This document shows, piece by piece, positions 17,178-25,205 of a DNA stretch of 64,000 nt. Every line of letters starts with the position of its first letter. Position 1 is the first letter of the stretch. The stretch is from Kibdelosporangium banguiense (GTDB lineage: Bacteria > Actinomycetota > Actinomycetes > Mycobacteriales > Pseudonocardiaceae). The position numbers were made by a program, and so were the translations under genes. The notes beneath the pieces were generated by a model that did not search any database, was not told where the DNA came from, and worked only from the letters and a program-made list of their open reading frames with translations. The DNA lies in assembly GCF_017876405.1 (NCBI RefSeq), contig NZ_JAGINW010000001.1, positions 10,615,203-10,679,202 on the forward strand, in the 5' to 3' direction.

Positions 17178-18727
17178 CGCCACCGACCCTCGCTCTGACG
17201 CTCACGCCCGCGGCCGACGGGTTCCATGTCGAGTACATCTTCGACACGCCTGCCATCCCGGCCAACAGGACCATATGCCGGTTGCCCGCCGTGATCGTCG
17301 GCATCCCCGGAGCACCGGTTCGTGCAGCCGACCTGCGGGTCACCGACGCGCTGGGCCCGCTTACGCTCCACGAGGAGGACGAACCCGCCACCGGGTCGTT
17401 CACCTATCGGCGCTGGTTCGCCGATCGCGACACCTCCGGTCCCGTGACCATCGCCTACTTCGCAGCTGTCCGGATCGTGACCGGGAACACCAAAAACGGC
17501 CCGTTGTTCGATCTACGCGCCGAGGCCGGTGGTGTCAGCGGAGCGGGCGTGACCTTCCTCGCCCTCCCGGACTTCCCTGGCCCCTGCGCGATCACGATCG
17601 AGTGGCGAGGACACGGAGTCTCCAGCTTCGGCGAAGGAACTGCCGCCTTCACCGGTCCATTGCAGAGCGTCGCCTTCGCCTACTTCATGGCCGGTCCCGT
17701 AAGCCGATGTCACGCTGCCGGGCTGACGATGTACTGGCTCACCGAGCCCAGGTTCGACGCTGCCGCCGTGGCCAGCCGGACCGGACGGATCTACCAGGTG
17801 ATGTGCGACTTCTTCCGGGAACCCGAGCCCGGGCACCAGGTCTTCGTCCGGCGACACCCCTATCCAGGCATCGCGGGCACAGCAATGACGCGGTCCTTTG
17901 TATTGGGGTACCAGGACTGCAAGGCGCCCACCGCTGACGAACTCGCTGCCGTGCTGGCGCACGAAACCGCGCACAACTGGCCGAAGCTGGACGGCGATCA
18001 CGGCGAAACCTCTTGGTACAGCGAGGGAACCGCAGAGTACTACTCGATCGTGCTGTCCCACCGAGCCGGTTTGCTCGACGACGCGCAATTCCTACAGCTG
18101 CTCAACGAACGCGCTCGCCGCTACTGCACCAACCCGCTGCAAGGACTCACCAGCGCACAGGCCGCGGAAATGTACTGGGCCGACCAACGGGCGCAACGGG
18201 TTCCCTACGAGCGGGGCCTTTTCTATTTCATCGATCTGGACGCGAAGATCCGCTCGGCCACCGCGGGCGCGCGCAGCCTGGACAACCTTGTCCTGACAGT
18301 GCTCGACCGGCAGCGAGCCGGTGGGACCGTCAGTGTTCCCGACTGGCTCGACCTGGTCGCCGCCGAGCTCGGCGAGACCGCTCGAAGCGACTTCGAAGCC
18401 ATGCGTACAGGTCAGCGCATCGTTCCCCCGCCGGACGCACTGGGTCCCAGGTTCACCCTGACCGAGGTTCCAGACCACATGTCGGAGCTGGGTTTCGCCA
18501 TCACGAGTCTCGAATCGCGCGTCGTCACCGGCCTGATCGCGGGCTCCGCGGCCGAAACGGCCGGCGTCGCCGAAGGTGACCGCATCCTGGCCGGCCCCAC
18601 GGGTTCCGATGTCTCCCGAGGCGTCGGCACGATAGTCCTCAAGCTACAACGCGGAACGCGGACACTGACCGTGGATTACGCTCCTATCGGCGCTGAAACA
18701 TCGACGTACCAATGGGCTCCTTGCTGA
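17174..18727 (+). CDS. M61-like metallopeptidase, second copy
   Basis: A 517-residue paralogue of the protein at 954-2567. The zinc motif HETAH is at residues 263-267 and the glutamate ligand lies in S-E-G-T-A-E-Y about 20 residues on; the C-terminal region again resembles a PDZ domain (G-L-I-A-G-S-A-A). GTG start overlaps the S10-like stop as GTGA. Beyond its TGA the same frame encodes a hydrophobic segment (separate entry). Confidence 0.8.
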   Translation: MTPPTLALTLTPAADGFHVEYIFDTPAIPANRTICRLPAVIVGIPGAPVRAADLRVTDALGPLTLHEEDEPATGSFTYRRWFADRDTSGPVTIAYFAAVRIVTGNTKNGPLFDLRAEAGGVSGAGVTFLALPDFPGPCAITIEWRGHGVSSFGEGTAAFTGPLQSVAFAYFMAGPVSRCHAAGLTMYWLTEPRFDAAAVASRTGRIYQVMCDFFREPEPGHQVFVRRHPYPGIAGTAMTRSFVLGYQDCKAPTADELAAVLAHETAHNWPKLDGDHGETSWYSEGTAEYYSIVLSHRAGLLDDAQFLQLLNERARRYCTNPLQGLTSAQAAEMYWADQRAQRVPYERGLFYFIDLDAKIRSATAGARSLDNLVLTVLDRQRAGGTVSVPDWLDLVAAELGETARSDFEAMRTGQRIVPPPDALGPRFTLTEVPDHMSELGFAITSLESRVVTGLIAGSAAETAGVAEGDRILAGPTGSDVSRGVGTIVLKLQRGTRTLTVDYAPIGAETSTYQWAPC

Positions 18728-18853
18728 TGCGCCGCCGGTTCGTCGAAGGCCAGTTCATCGAGAATCGTCCTTGTCGCAGTCCTCCTCGGTCTCGTTGTCG
18801 GGCTCCTGGCCATACGCTCCACAACCCCCGACAGCACACACCTTTACCGATAA
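18725..18853 (+). other. In-frame hydrophobic tail after the M61-like stop codon
   Basis: After TGA at 18725-18727 the frame continues without another stop for about 41 codons. It encodes a basic/serine stretch, then a clear single membrane span (I-V-L-V-A-V-L-L-G-L-V-V-G-L-L-A-I) and a polar end before TAA at 18851. No start codon is seen in this frame. It may be a readthrough tail, the body of a tiny membrane protein whose start (ATG at 18712 or 18727) is in a shifted frame, or a relic. Confidence 0.3.
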
Positions 18854-19344
18854 CGGTTCCAGAGATTGCCGAGCGGCCACTCGCTACGAGATGACCGGAT
18901 CCTCGTCGGCGCACTGGGGATCGGTTTCCAGGCAGACTTCGTAGTCTCCGTCGCCGACGTCCGCGATGTCGTCCCCTGCTGGTGGGTGGTCCGTTTCCGT
19001 TGATGGTCGGCCTGTTTCCGCCGGTGGAAGGTCTTTTCCGTTACTTGTTGCTCCTTTGTGGACGGCGAGCTGTCACTGCCGGTCGGCAGTTTCTTCGGGG
19101 TACTGCGGGGCCGCGTCGATGCCGAGGTAGAGGGAAGGCTCGCCGAAGTCGTTGCGGAGCTCGGAGTTGCCGGCGTGGTGCTCGACGTGCTCGACAGGGA
19201 CGGGGCCGCCGGTGCCGCGTTGCTTCGTGACTCAGAAGGCGGTGTGGCGGTGAGCACGTTGTAGGTGAGCAGGGCGGCACCGGCCAACGCCGCGAGGAGA
19301 CGTCCTGCCAACCACAGTCCGCTGCGGACGGAATCTGATTTCAA
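18844..19344 (-). CDS. Small membrane-anchored Ser/Thr/Pro-rich protein, function unknown
   Basis: 166 residues from a TTG start that overlaps the ligase stop as TTGA. An N-terminal membrane anchor (about residues 11-30, G-L-W-L-A-G-R-L-L-A-A-L-A-G) is followed by a long low-complexity Ser/Thr/Ala/Pro region and a basic tail. No family is recognised. The overlap and anchor support a real gene, but low-complexity composition lowers certainty. Confidence 0.5.
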   Translation of the reverse strand: MKSDSVRSGLWLAGRLLAALAGAALLTYNVLTATPPSESRSNAAPAAPSLSSTSSTTPATPSSATTSASLPSTSASTRPRSTPKKLPTGSDSSPSTKEQQVTEKTFHRRKQADHQRKRTTHQQGTTSRTSATETTKSAWKPIPSAPTRIRSSRSEWPLGNLWNRYR

Positions 19345-20213
19345 CGCGGGGCACCTTCACCAAGCTCGATGGACGCGATGAGGCCATGACCGTTGATATT
19401 CTGGATCTGCAGGCCGGGCCGGGCATTGACCTCGAGGATGAGTGGGCCGCGGGTCTTGTCGACGACGATGTCGGCTCCCAGGTAACGCAGCCCGGTGGCC
19501 GCGGCACAACGACTGGCCGCGTCGAGCACGGTCGTCCACTGTGGAACGACCGCGCCGATCAACGGGTAACCGGTGTCGGGGTGCGATTCGATCGGCTGGC
19601 TGCCGACGCATGCCCTGACAACCCGGCCGGTGTCGAGGTCGACGGCAGCGCCGATGGCGCGCTGGTGCAGGTTGGCACGCCCACCGCTGTGTTTGGTCGG
19701 CAGGCGCAGCATCGCCAGCCGAGGCTCGTCACGGACACAGATCACCCGGATGTCCGGCAACCCCTGGAACGACAGGCGGGCCAACGCCGGATGAGTCCGG
19801 ATCAGCGGTTCGAACAGCGCCCAGTCGGTCAGCCGCGGCGAGAAGTCTCCGTCGAGGATCCTCGCCAGGTGGCTGGCGATCTTGGCCCGTGGCAGCGGTT
19901 TGCCGGACGGTGACTGCCAGTCCGGCTCCTGGCGTCCTGCCGCGAGCATGATGCCGGAGCCGCCGAGTCCCTGGTTGGGCTTCATCGCCCAGATATCGGG
20001 CATCTCGGCCCAGTCGATGTCGTTGATCTCCCGGCGGGACTTCACCAGCCGCACCGTCGGCGAGGTCGGCGCCCCGGCGTCGACCAGTGCCTGCTTCGTC
20101 TCGTACTTGTTGTTCACCAGGCGAATCGCGTCCTTGGGATTCACCTTGGCGATGAGCTTGTTCCGGGCGTTCATGCCCATGATGGGATCCCGGCCGCGCA
20201 GGAGAGACGTCAT
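19341..20213 (-). CDS. RimK-like ATP-grasp ligase (alpha-L-glutamate ligase-like)
   Basis: A 290-residue ATP-grasp enzyme of the alpha-L-glutamate ligase homologue type. Seen are M-G-M-N-A-R-N near the N-terminus, N-N-K-Y-x-T-K, M-K-P-N-Q-G-L-G-G-S-G (ATP-grasp loop), and the metal-binding end I-L-E-V-N-A-R-P-G-L. Such proteins are expected to add amino acids through amide bonds to an unknown acceptor. It follows the retropepsin-7TM gene with ATGA overlap; the upstream open frame is a shadow. Confidence 0.88.
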   Translation of the reverse strand: MTSLLRGRDPIMGMNARNKLIAKVNPKDAIRLVNNKYETKQALVDAGAPTSPTVRLVKSRREINDIDWAEMPDIWAMKPNQGLGGSGIMLAAGRQEPDWQSPSGKPLPRAKIASHLARILDGDFSPRLTDWALFEPLIRTHPALARLSFQGLPDIRVICVRDEPRLAMLRLPTKHSGGRANLHQRAIGAAVDLDTGRVVRACVGSQPIESHPDTGYPLIGAVVPQWTTVLDAASRCAAATGLRYLGADIVVDKTRGPLILEVNARPGLQIQNINGHGLIASIELGEGAPR

Positions 20214-21316
20214 CGGGCACCCTCCTGCGCACGCGCGGCCGGGCTGAAGCGCGCCAACTCGGTCAACCGCAGGCCACGGTAGGTGCCCGCGACGAACGAC
20301 CAGATGAGGCAGGCCGCGGCGAAGGACAGCGGTGCGTTTTCGCCCAGGTGTCGCACCATGGGCGTGACCATCAGCAACGCCGCGACGATCCCGGAGCCGA
20401 TGGTGAGTGCGGCGCTGGCGGCCGCGGCCTTCACCCCGTCGGCTTCCCACTGCTCCCACAACCTTTCGATGATCACCGCGGTGACCACGACCGGCAGCGA
20501 CGCGCCGACCAGTACCGACGCGCCGTCGGTCGTCATCAGCTCTCTCAGTCCGAGCAGCACGAGCACGACGATCCCGACAAGTACCGCGAGCCTGGCCACC
20601 CGCGGCAGATGCAGCAATGCTTGCGCCGCAAAGCCGACGGCGACCATCACCATGGTGGTGATCAGACCAGCGACCAGACCGGTCTGGGTGTAGCCCAGGG
20701 CGAGCAGCACCGGGCTGAAGGTGCCGAGGGTGTTGATTCCGATCCACACCCGCAGGACGACCATGAGCAGCACGGCCAGCGGCAGCAGGGCAAGCAGGGA
20801 CTCGACGCCGATGCTCGGGGACGGGGTGAGCAGCACGCCGAGCGAGTTCGGCGCGGCCTTGCCATCCGGCGTGGTCAGCATCTGTTTGCCGATGCGCACC
20901 TGAAGGTTGACCAGCTCAGCCCGGCCGATGAGCACCGGTGCGTCCCGCCGGGACCGGTCGTTGACGTTGATCTTCGCCGACCGCTCGAGACCTGCCAGCT
21001 TGACCTTGGCCTCCACCTGCGGCCGCCGCTCCTTGCCCAGCGACGAGGTCACCGTGACCCTCGGCGCTTCGTCCAGATCGAACCCGAGATTCTCGGCGAG
21101 CTGAGTGTCCATGGAGGACGCCCCAGCACCGGAATCGATGATCGCCTTGACCTCGGCCGTCTTGCCGAGCGGCCCGACGACTCGGACAAGCTCCTGTTCA
21201 CCGATGATGTTGGGACCGTTCACGCTTCTGTCGGGCGAGAACAGCAGTCCTCCCGCCAGGACCACGGCCCCGATCGCGACGGCAACCACCTTGACGACGG
21301 CCGGAAAGCCGGCCAC
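20210..21316 (-). CDS. Retropepsin-like aspartic domain fused to 7TM domain
   Basis: 368 residues. After an N-terminal anchor (~residues 8-26), residues ~45-150 form a retropepsin-like domain (RimB/PF05618-type) with the active-site-like A-I-I-D-S-G-A-G-A-S-S. Residues ~165-355 hold about seven hydrophobic helices resembling the 7TM part of the 'inactive transglutaminase fused to 7TM' proteins. In many proteobacteria the protease, the 7TM protein and the ligase are separate genes; here the first two are joined and the transglutaminase-like part is absent. The start is GTG 21316. Confidence 0.8.
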   Translation of the reverse strand: MAGFPAVVKVVAVAIGAVVLAGGLLFSPDRSVNGPNIIGEQELVRVVGPLGKTAEVKAIIDSGAGASSMDTQLAENLGFDLDEAPRVTVTSSLGKERRPQVEAKVKLAGLERSAKINVNDRSRRDAPVLIGRAELVNLQVRIGKQMLTTPDGKAAPNSLGVLLTPSPSIGVESLLALLPLAVLLMVVLRVWIGINTLGTFSPVLLALGYTQTGLVAGLITTMVMVAVGFAAQALLHLPRVARLAVLVGIVVLVLLGLRELMTTDGASVLVGASLPVVVTAVIIERLWEQWEADGVKAAAASAALTIGSGIVAALLMVTPMVRHLGENAPLSFAAACLIWSFVAGTYRGLRLTELARFSPAARAQEGAR

Positions 21317-21489
21317 GCCGAACCGTCACGTGCTGAGTTTCAGACACCCAATCTCCGATCTGCGGCATTGCAAGAACTCGCTGGATCACAAAGAGAGAAG
21401 CCACACGCGCCTTTGCTTGTTACCACAGCGAACATGCTCGACCTGGTGGCCGGCTTGGCCGAGGCGGGGTCATCGGTAACGCTGTCGCA
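21317..21489. other. Intergenic region between 7TM gene and GlnQ-like gene
   Basis: Upstream region of the retropepsin-7TM operon and downstream of the amino-acid transporter. No convincing promoter boxes, terminator hairpin or small gene were recognised. Confidence 0.4.
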
Positions 21490-22257
21490 TCAGGCGGTGG
21501 TGACATTGGTGGGATCGAGGACACGCTTGAGGAATGTCTTCGTGCGCTCCTGCTGCGGGTTGCTGATCACCTCGTGCGGACTGCCCTGTTCGACGATCAC
21601 GCCGCCGTCCATGAAAACGACCCGGTCCGCCACCTCACGTGCGAAGGCCATCTCGTGGGTGACTATCAGCATTGTCATGCCTTCCTCCGCGAGCGTGCGC
21701 ATGACGGCGAGCACCTCGCCCACCAACTCCGGATCCAGTGCGGAAGTGGGCTCGTCGAAGAGCATCAGTGCCGGCGACATCGACAGCGCTCGCGCGATGG
21801 CGACCCGCTGCTGCTGACCGCCGGACAGATGTGCTGGGTAGGCCGTGACCTTCGCGCCGAGACCGACGCGTTCAAGGTTCACGCGGGCGACCCGTTCAGC
21901 CTCCGGCCTCTCGCGCCTGAGCACGGTCATCTGGGCGATCGTGCAGTTGTCCAGCACCGGCAGGTGCGGGAAGAGGTTGAACTGCTGGAACACCATGCCG
22001 ATGTGCCGGCGGGCCTCGTCCAGATTGTTGTTCAGGTCGGCGATGTTCTCGCCGCGGACCATCACCAGTCCGTCGTTGGGATACTCCAGCAGGTTCACGC
22101 AGCGCAGCAGTGTGGACTTGCCAGAGCCGGACGGGCCGATGACGCAGACAACCTCGCCCTGCTCGACGGTCAGGTCGATTCCCTGCAGGACATGGTTGTC
22201 GCCGAAGGACTTGCGCAGGCCGGTGATCTCGACCAGCGTCGTGGTGGGCGGTGTCAT
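21490..22257 (-). CDS. Polar amino-acid ABC transporter ATP-binding protein (GlnQ-like)
   Basis: 255 residues. Walker A GPSGSGKST, Q-loop F-Q-Q-F-N-L-F-P, signature LSGGQQQR, Walker B LMLFDEPTSALD and H-loop V-T-H-E-M-A-F-A are the pattern of PAAT-family ATPases. The start at 22257 overlaps the permease stop as TGATG. It is the last gene of a binding protein-permease-ATPase operon. Confidence 0.93.
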   Translation of the reverse strand: MTPPTTTLVEITGLRKSFGDNHVLQGIDLTVEQGEVVCVIGPSGSGKSTLLRCVNLLEYPNDGLVMVRGENIADLNNNLDEARRHIGMVFQQFNLFPHLPVLDNCTIAQMTVLRRERPEAERVARVNLERVGLGAKVTAYPAHLSGGQQQRVAIARALSMSPALMLFDEPTSALDPELVGEVLAVMRTLAEEGMTMLIVTHEMAFAREVADRVVFMDGGVIVEQGSPHEVISNPQQERTKTFLKRVLDPTNVTTA

Positions 22258-23084
22258 CAGCGTGCCTTTGCCGAGGTCTTCTCCATGCGCCGGACGACCA
22301 CCGACAGCGGGAGGGTGATGAGCAGATACGCGAAGCCGGCCACCACCAGGGGCGTCAGGTTGGCTTCGGTGTTGGCGAGGTCCCGGCCGTACTTGGTCAG
22401 CTCGAAACCCGCGTCGGACAGGCCCAGGATGAAGACCAGCGACGAGTCCTTCGTCATCAGGATCAGCTCGTTGGTCAGGGGCGGCAGGATGATCCGGAAC
22501 GCCTGCGGCAGCACGATCCTGCGCGTGGCCAGGCTGGGCGGCATGCCCAACGACCGGGCCGCCTCGACCTGTCCCTTCGGCACCGCCTGGATCCCCGCGC
22601 GGATGGTCTCGGCCATGTACGCGCTGCCAACCAGGCCGAGCGCCAGCCACGCTGTGCCGTACGGCTCGAACGGGATCCGCAGACCGGGGAAGGCCAGCGG
22701 CAGAAGGCTCAGCGCGATGAACACGATGATCGCGGGCAGACCGCGGAAGAACTCGATGTAGGCGGTCGCGATCCACCGATAGGGGCCGACCGAGCTCAGC
22801 CGCATCAGCGCCAGCACGGTCCCGGCGAACAGACCGAGCAGGAACGCGCCGAGGGTGTACACGATCGTGTTGAGCAGGGCGCGGCCGATGCCCTGGGTCA
22901 GGGCATCCCCGATCAGCGTGGGCTGGAAGAAGACGTCGCCGATCTGCGGCCAGTCGGCCACCAGCGCCGCGACGACACCGAGAAGCAGCAGGATGCTGTA
23001 CTGGATGAGACGGGACCGGCGCGCACGTTGGCGTGGGCTGATGCCGCGCCTGGCAGGCAGCGCGACGCCGGTCGCGGTGGTCAC
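22257..23084 (-). CDS. Polar amino-acid ABC transporter permease
   Basis: 275 residues from GTG 23084, which overlaps the binding-protein stop as GTGA; an in-frame ATG at 23111 is an alternative. Several membrane spans and the EAA loop (E-A-A-R-S-L-G-M-P) plus E-F-F-R-G-L-P identify a His/Glu/Gln-type permease. Only one permease is present, so it is probably a homodimer. Confidence 0.9.
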   Translation of the reverse strand: MTTATGVALPARRGISPRQRARRSRLIQYSILLLLGVVAALVADWPQIGDVFFQPTLIGDALTQGIGRALLNTIVYTLGAFLLGLFAGTVLALMRLSSVGPYRWIATAYIEFFRGLPAIIVFIALSLLPLAFPGLRIPFEPYGTAWLALGLVGSAYMAETIRAGIQAVPKGQVEAARSLGMPPSLATRRIVLPQAFRIILPPLTNELILMTKDSSLVFILGLSDAGFELTKYGRDLANTEANLTPLVVAGFAYLLITLPLSVVVRRMEKTSAKAR

Positions 23085-23914
23085 TTGGAGGTCCACTTGG
23101 CGGCCATCCACTTCTCGTAGATCCTGCCGTAGGTCCCGTCGGACTTCGCCTTGCCGATCACCGCGTTCAGCCGCCCGAGCAGTTTCGTCGCATTCGGGTC
23201 GTCCTTTTTGGCCGCGACGCCGTACTGCTCACCGGTGTCGAACTCGGTGACCACCTTGGTGTCCGGATTCGACCTGGTGAAGTCGCGTGCCACGCCGTTG
23301 TCGTCGATCACGGCGTCGACGTTGCCGGCCTTCACGGCGTTCATCATCAACGCGTGGTCCTCGAAAACGACAACGGTGTAGCCCTTCTCTCCGGCGTACT
23401 TCTTCGCGTACTCCTGACCGGTGGTATCGGTGATCACACCGACCTTCTTTCCCTTCAGCGCGGCCAGATCGGTCGCCGCGGAGCCGCTGGGCACAATCAG
23501 TGCCTGGGTGGAGTCGAAGTACGGATCGGAGAAGGCGACTGTTTTCTGTCGGGCTTGGGTGATGGTGATTCCGGAGGCGCCGAGGTCGCATTTTCGGGCC
23601 GCGAAAGCGGCGCCGGACCAGATCTGCTGGAAGTCGATGTCGACTGTTTCCCGTTCGACTTTCAGATCCTTGGCGAACAGGTCCATCAGGTCCACGTCGA
23701 AGCCGACGACCTTCCCGTTGTCCTGGAACTCGAAAGGCTTGTACGGCAGTTTGGTGCAGACGGTCAGCTTCCCGGACTTGACCAGCCCGATGCCGTCCGC
23801 CGTGGTGTCCCCGTTCGCCGGTCCGCTGGTGCAGGCGGCGAGCGACAGGGCCACCGTGGCGATGGCGGCCACCGCTGACCCACGCCTGCCACAAAGAGTG
23901 GAGATAATGTGCAT
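23081..23914 (-). CDS. Polar amino-acid ABC transporter binding lipoprotein
   Basis: 277 residues with a lipoprotein signal ending L-A-A-C-T. SBP_bac_3 features: Y-K-P-F-E-F, G-F-D-V-D-L-M, S-G-I-T-I-T, R-x-K-x-V-A-F-S-D-P-Y-F and K-W-M-A-A at the end. The start at 23914 follows AGGAG by 8 nt; more upstream in-frame starts would precede the signal peptide. Ligand is unknown but likely a small polar amino acid or derivative. Confidence 0.92.
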   Translation of the reverse strand: MHIISTLCGRRGSAVAAIATVALSLAACTSGPANGDTTADGIGLVKSGKLTVCTKLPYKPFEFQDNGKVVGFDVDLMDLFAKDLKVERETVDIDFQQIWSGAAFAARKCDLGASGITITQARQKTVAFSDPYFDSTQALIVPSGSAATDLAALKGKKVGVITDTTGQEYAKKYAGEKGYTVVVFEDHALMMNAVKAGNVDAVIDDNGVARDFTRSNPDTKVVTEFDTGEQYGVAAKKDDPNATKLLGRLNAVIGKAKSDGTYGRIYEKWMAAKWTSK

Positions 23915-24142
23915 GACCTTGCTCCTCGACGGTCTGTGTAAGCCCACGGAGCGGTATTCCATGGGGACCGTCGAACCGAACGCCGACCGTTTCCTGGACA
24001 TCAACCAGCTCCCATTGGTGGCGATGAACTAACGAAGGGGTCGAATGAGAATTCTGTTTCCGGACATCCTGTGAATTCCGACAACTCATCGAACACTATG
24101 AGTCCGCAAAACAGTCGGCAACCAGGTTTTTACTCACTGAAA

Positions 24143-24162
24143 GAGTTTCCGAAGTGGAACTC
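24143..24162. promoter_or_regulatory. Near-palindrome GAGTTtCC-N5-GGaACTC upstream of the amino-acid transporter
   Basis: A 20-nt near-perfect inverted repeat at the 3' end of the IclR-family gene and ~230 nt upstream of the binding-protein start. Its TTCC...GGAA core resembles IclR-family operators. Role is inferred. Confidence 0.35.
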
Positions 24163-24991
24163 AGGAAGCGTTGGTGACGCCAGGCAGCGGCGGCGGCGCC
24201 TGCCGTTGACCGGGCAGCTCACGCGAGGGCTCGGCGATCCGGCGGGCGATCCGGTCCGCCTGGACGCGCAGCAGCGGCACCAGCTTGTAGAGATCGGCGT
24301 TGGTGCCCGAACTGCTGGCGACGATCCCGAGCGCGAGGGTCGGCGATCCGTCCTGGGATGGGATCGGCACGGCGACGGAGTTCGCGCCGTACATGGTCTC
24401 CTCCCTGGTCAGGGAGTAACCCTGCGCCGCGGCGAGGCGCAGATCCCGGCGCAGCACGCCGGGATCCGTGATCGTGTGCTTGGTGAACCGGACCAGCGGT
24501 TGCCTGAGGTGCGCCTCGACGAACGACGGCTCGGCCGTGGCGAGCAGCATCTTGCCGACAGCCGTGGCGTGCATCGGCATCCGTGTCCCGACCCTGGAGA
24601 AGATCGGCACCGCCTGGTCCCCGGACAGCTTCTCCACGTAGAGCCCGCCGAACTCGTCGCGAACCGCCAGCTGGACGTTCTCGCCGGTGCGCGACTGCAG
24701 TGCCTGCAGGAAGGGCGTGGCGGCCGCCCGGAGATCGGTGGCGACCGGGGCGAGCAGGCCGGCCTCCCACAGCCGGATGCCGATGCTGTAGCCACCGTTC
24801 CCGTCCCGGTCGAGCGCGCGCCAGGCGACCAGTTCACTGGCCAGCCGGTAGGTGGTCGCGAGCGGAAGCCCGGTGCGCCGGGCGAGTTCGGAGAGCGAGA
24901 GCCGGGGGTGGGTCAGGTCGAAGGCGCCCAGGATCGCCAGGGTTCTCCTGGCAACGGACTTTCCCGGATCTCCGCTGACCGCTGTCATCAT
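24161..24991 (-). CDS. IclR family transcriptional regulator
   Basis: 276 residues. The N-terminal winged HTH (L-S-L-S-E-L-A-R-R-T-G-L-P-L-A-T-T-Y-R-L) is followed by the IclR ligand domain (M-H-A-T-A-V-G-K-M-L-L-A and Y-S-L-T-R-E-E). ATG 24991 has AGGTGA upstream; the longer frame crosses the divergent promoter region. It lies between the amino-acid transporter (same strand) and a divergent amidase, and probably controls one or both. Confidence 0.9.
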   Translation of the reverse strand: MMTAVSGDPGKSVARRTLAILGAFDLTHPRLSLSELARRTGLPLATTYRLASELVAWRALDRDGNGGYSIGIRLWEAGLLAPVATDLRAAATPFLQALQSRTGENVQLAVRDEFGGLYVEKLSGDQAVPIFSRVGTRMPMHATAVGKMLLATAEPSFVEAHLRQPLVRFTKHTITDPGVLRRDLRLAAAQGYSLTREETMYGANSVAVPIPSQDGSPTLALGIVASSSGTNADLYKLVPLLRVQADRIARRIAEPSRELPGQRQAPPPLPGVTNAS

Positions 24992-25205
24992 CGGCTCACC
25001 TTCGACAGTCCTATGAGGAATTGACGCTAACAGGCGGAGACACGCGCAGGCAACCATCGACAAGGTCGAGTCGTCGGCCCGAAAAGCCTTTCGGTGAGTG
25101 AAAACCGGGTTGTCGGTGCCGTTGCGCGTCTGCGATCCTCGGCCGCCGGGCATCTTCCCGAACAACACAGGCGGTTCGCCGGTATTCAGAAGGGAAATCG
25201 CGACG
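24992..25205. promoter_or_regulatory. Divergent promoter region with palindrome CCGAAA-N4-TTTCGG
   Basis: Region between the IclR-family gene and the amidase. It contains a perfect 6-4-6 inverted repeat at 25079-25094, placed about 90 nt from the IclR start and 110 nt from the amidase start. A binding site for the adjacent IclR protein is the simplest reading. Confidence 0.4.

Noticed and set aside
25098..25205. Amidase extension from 25098
   Set aside because: Overlaps the divergent promoter and palindrome; GTG 25206 has a suitable RBS.
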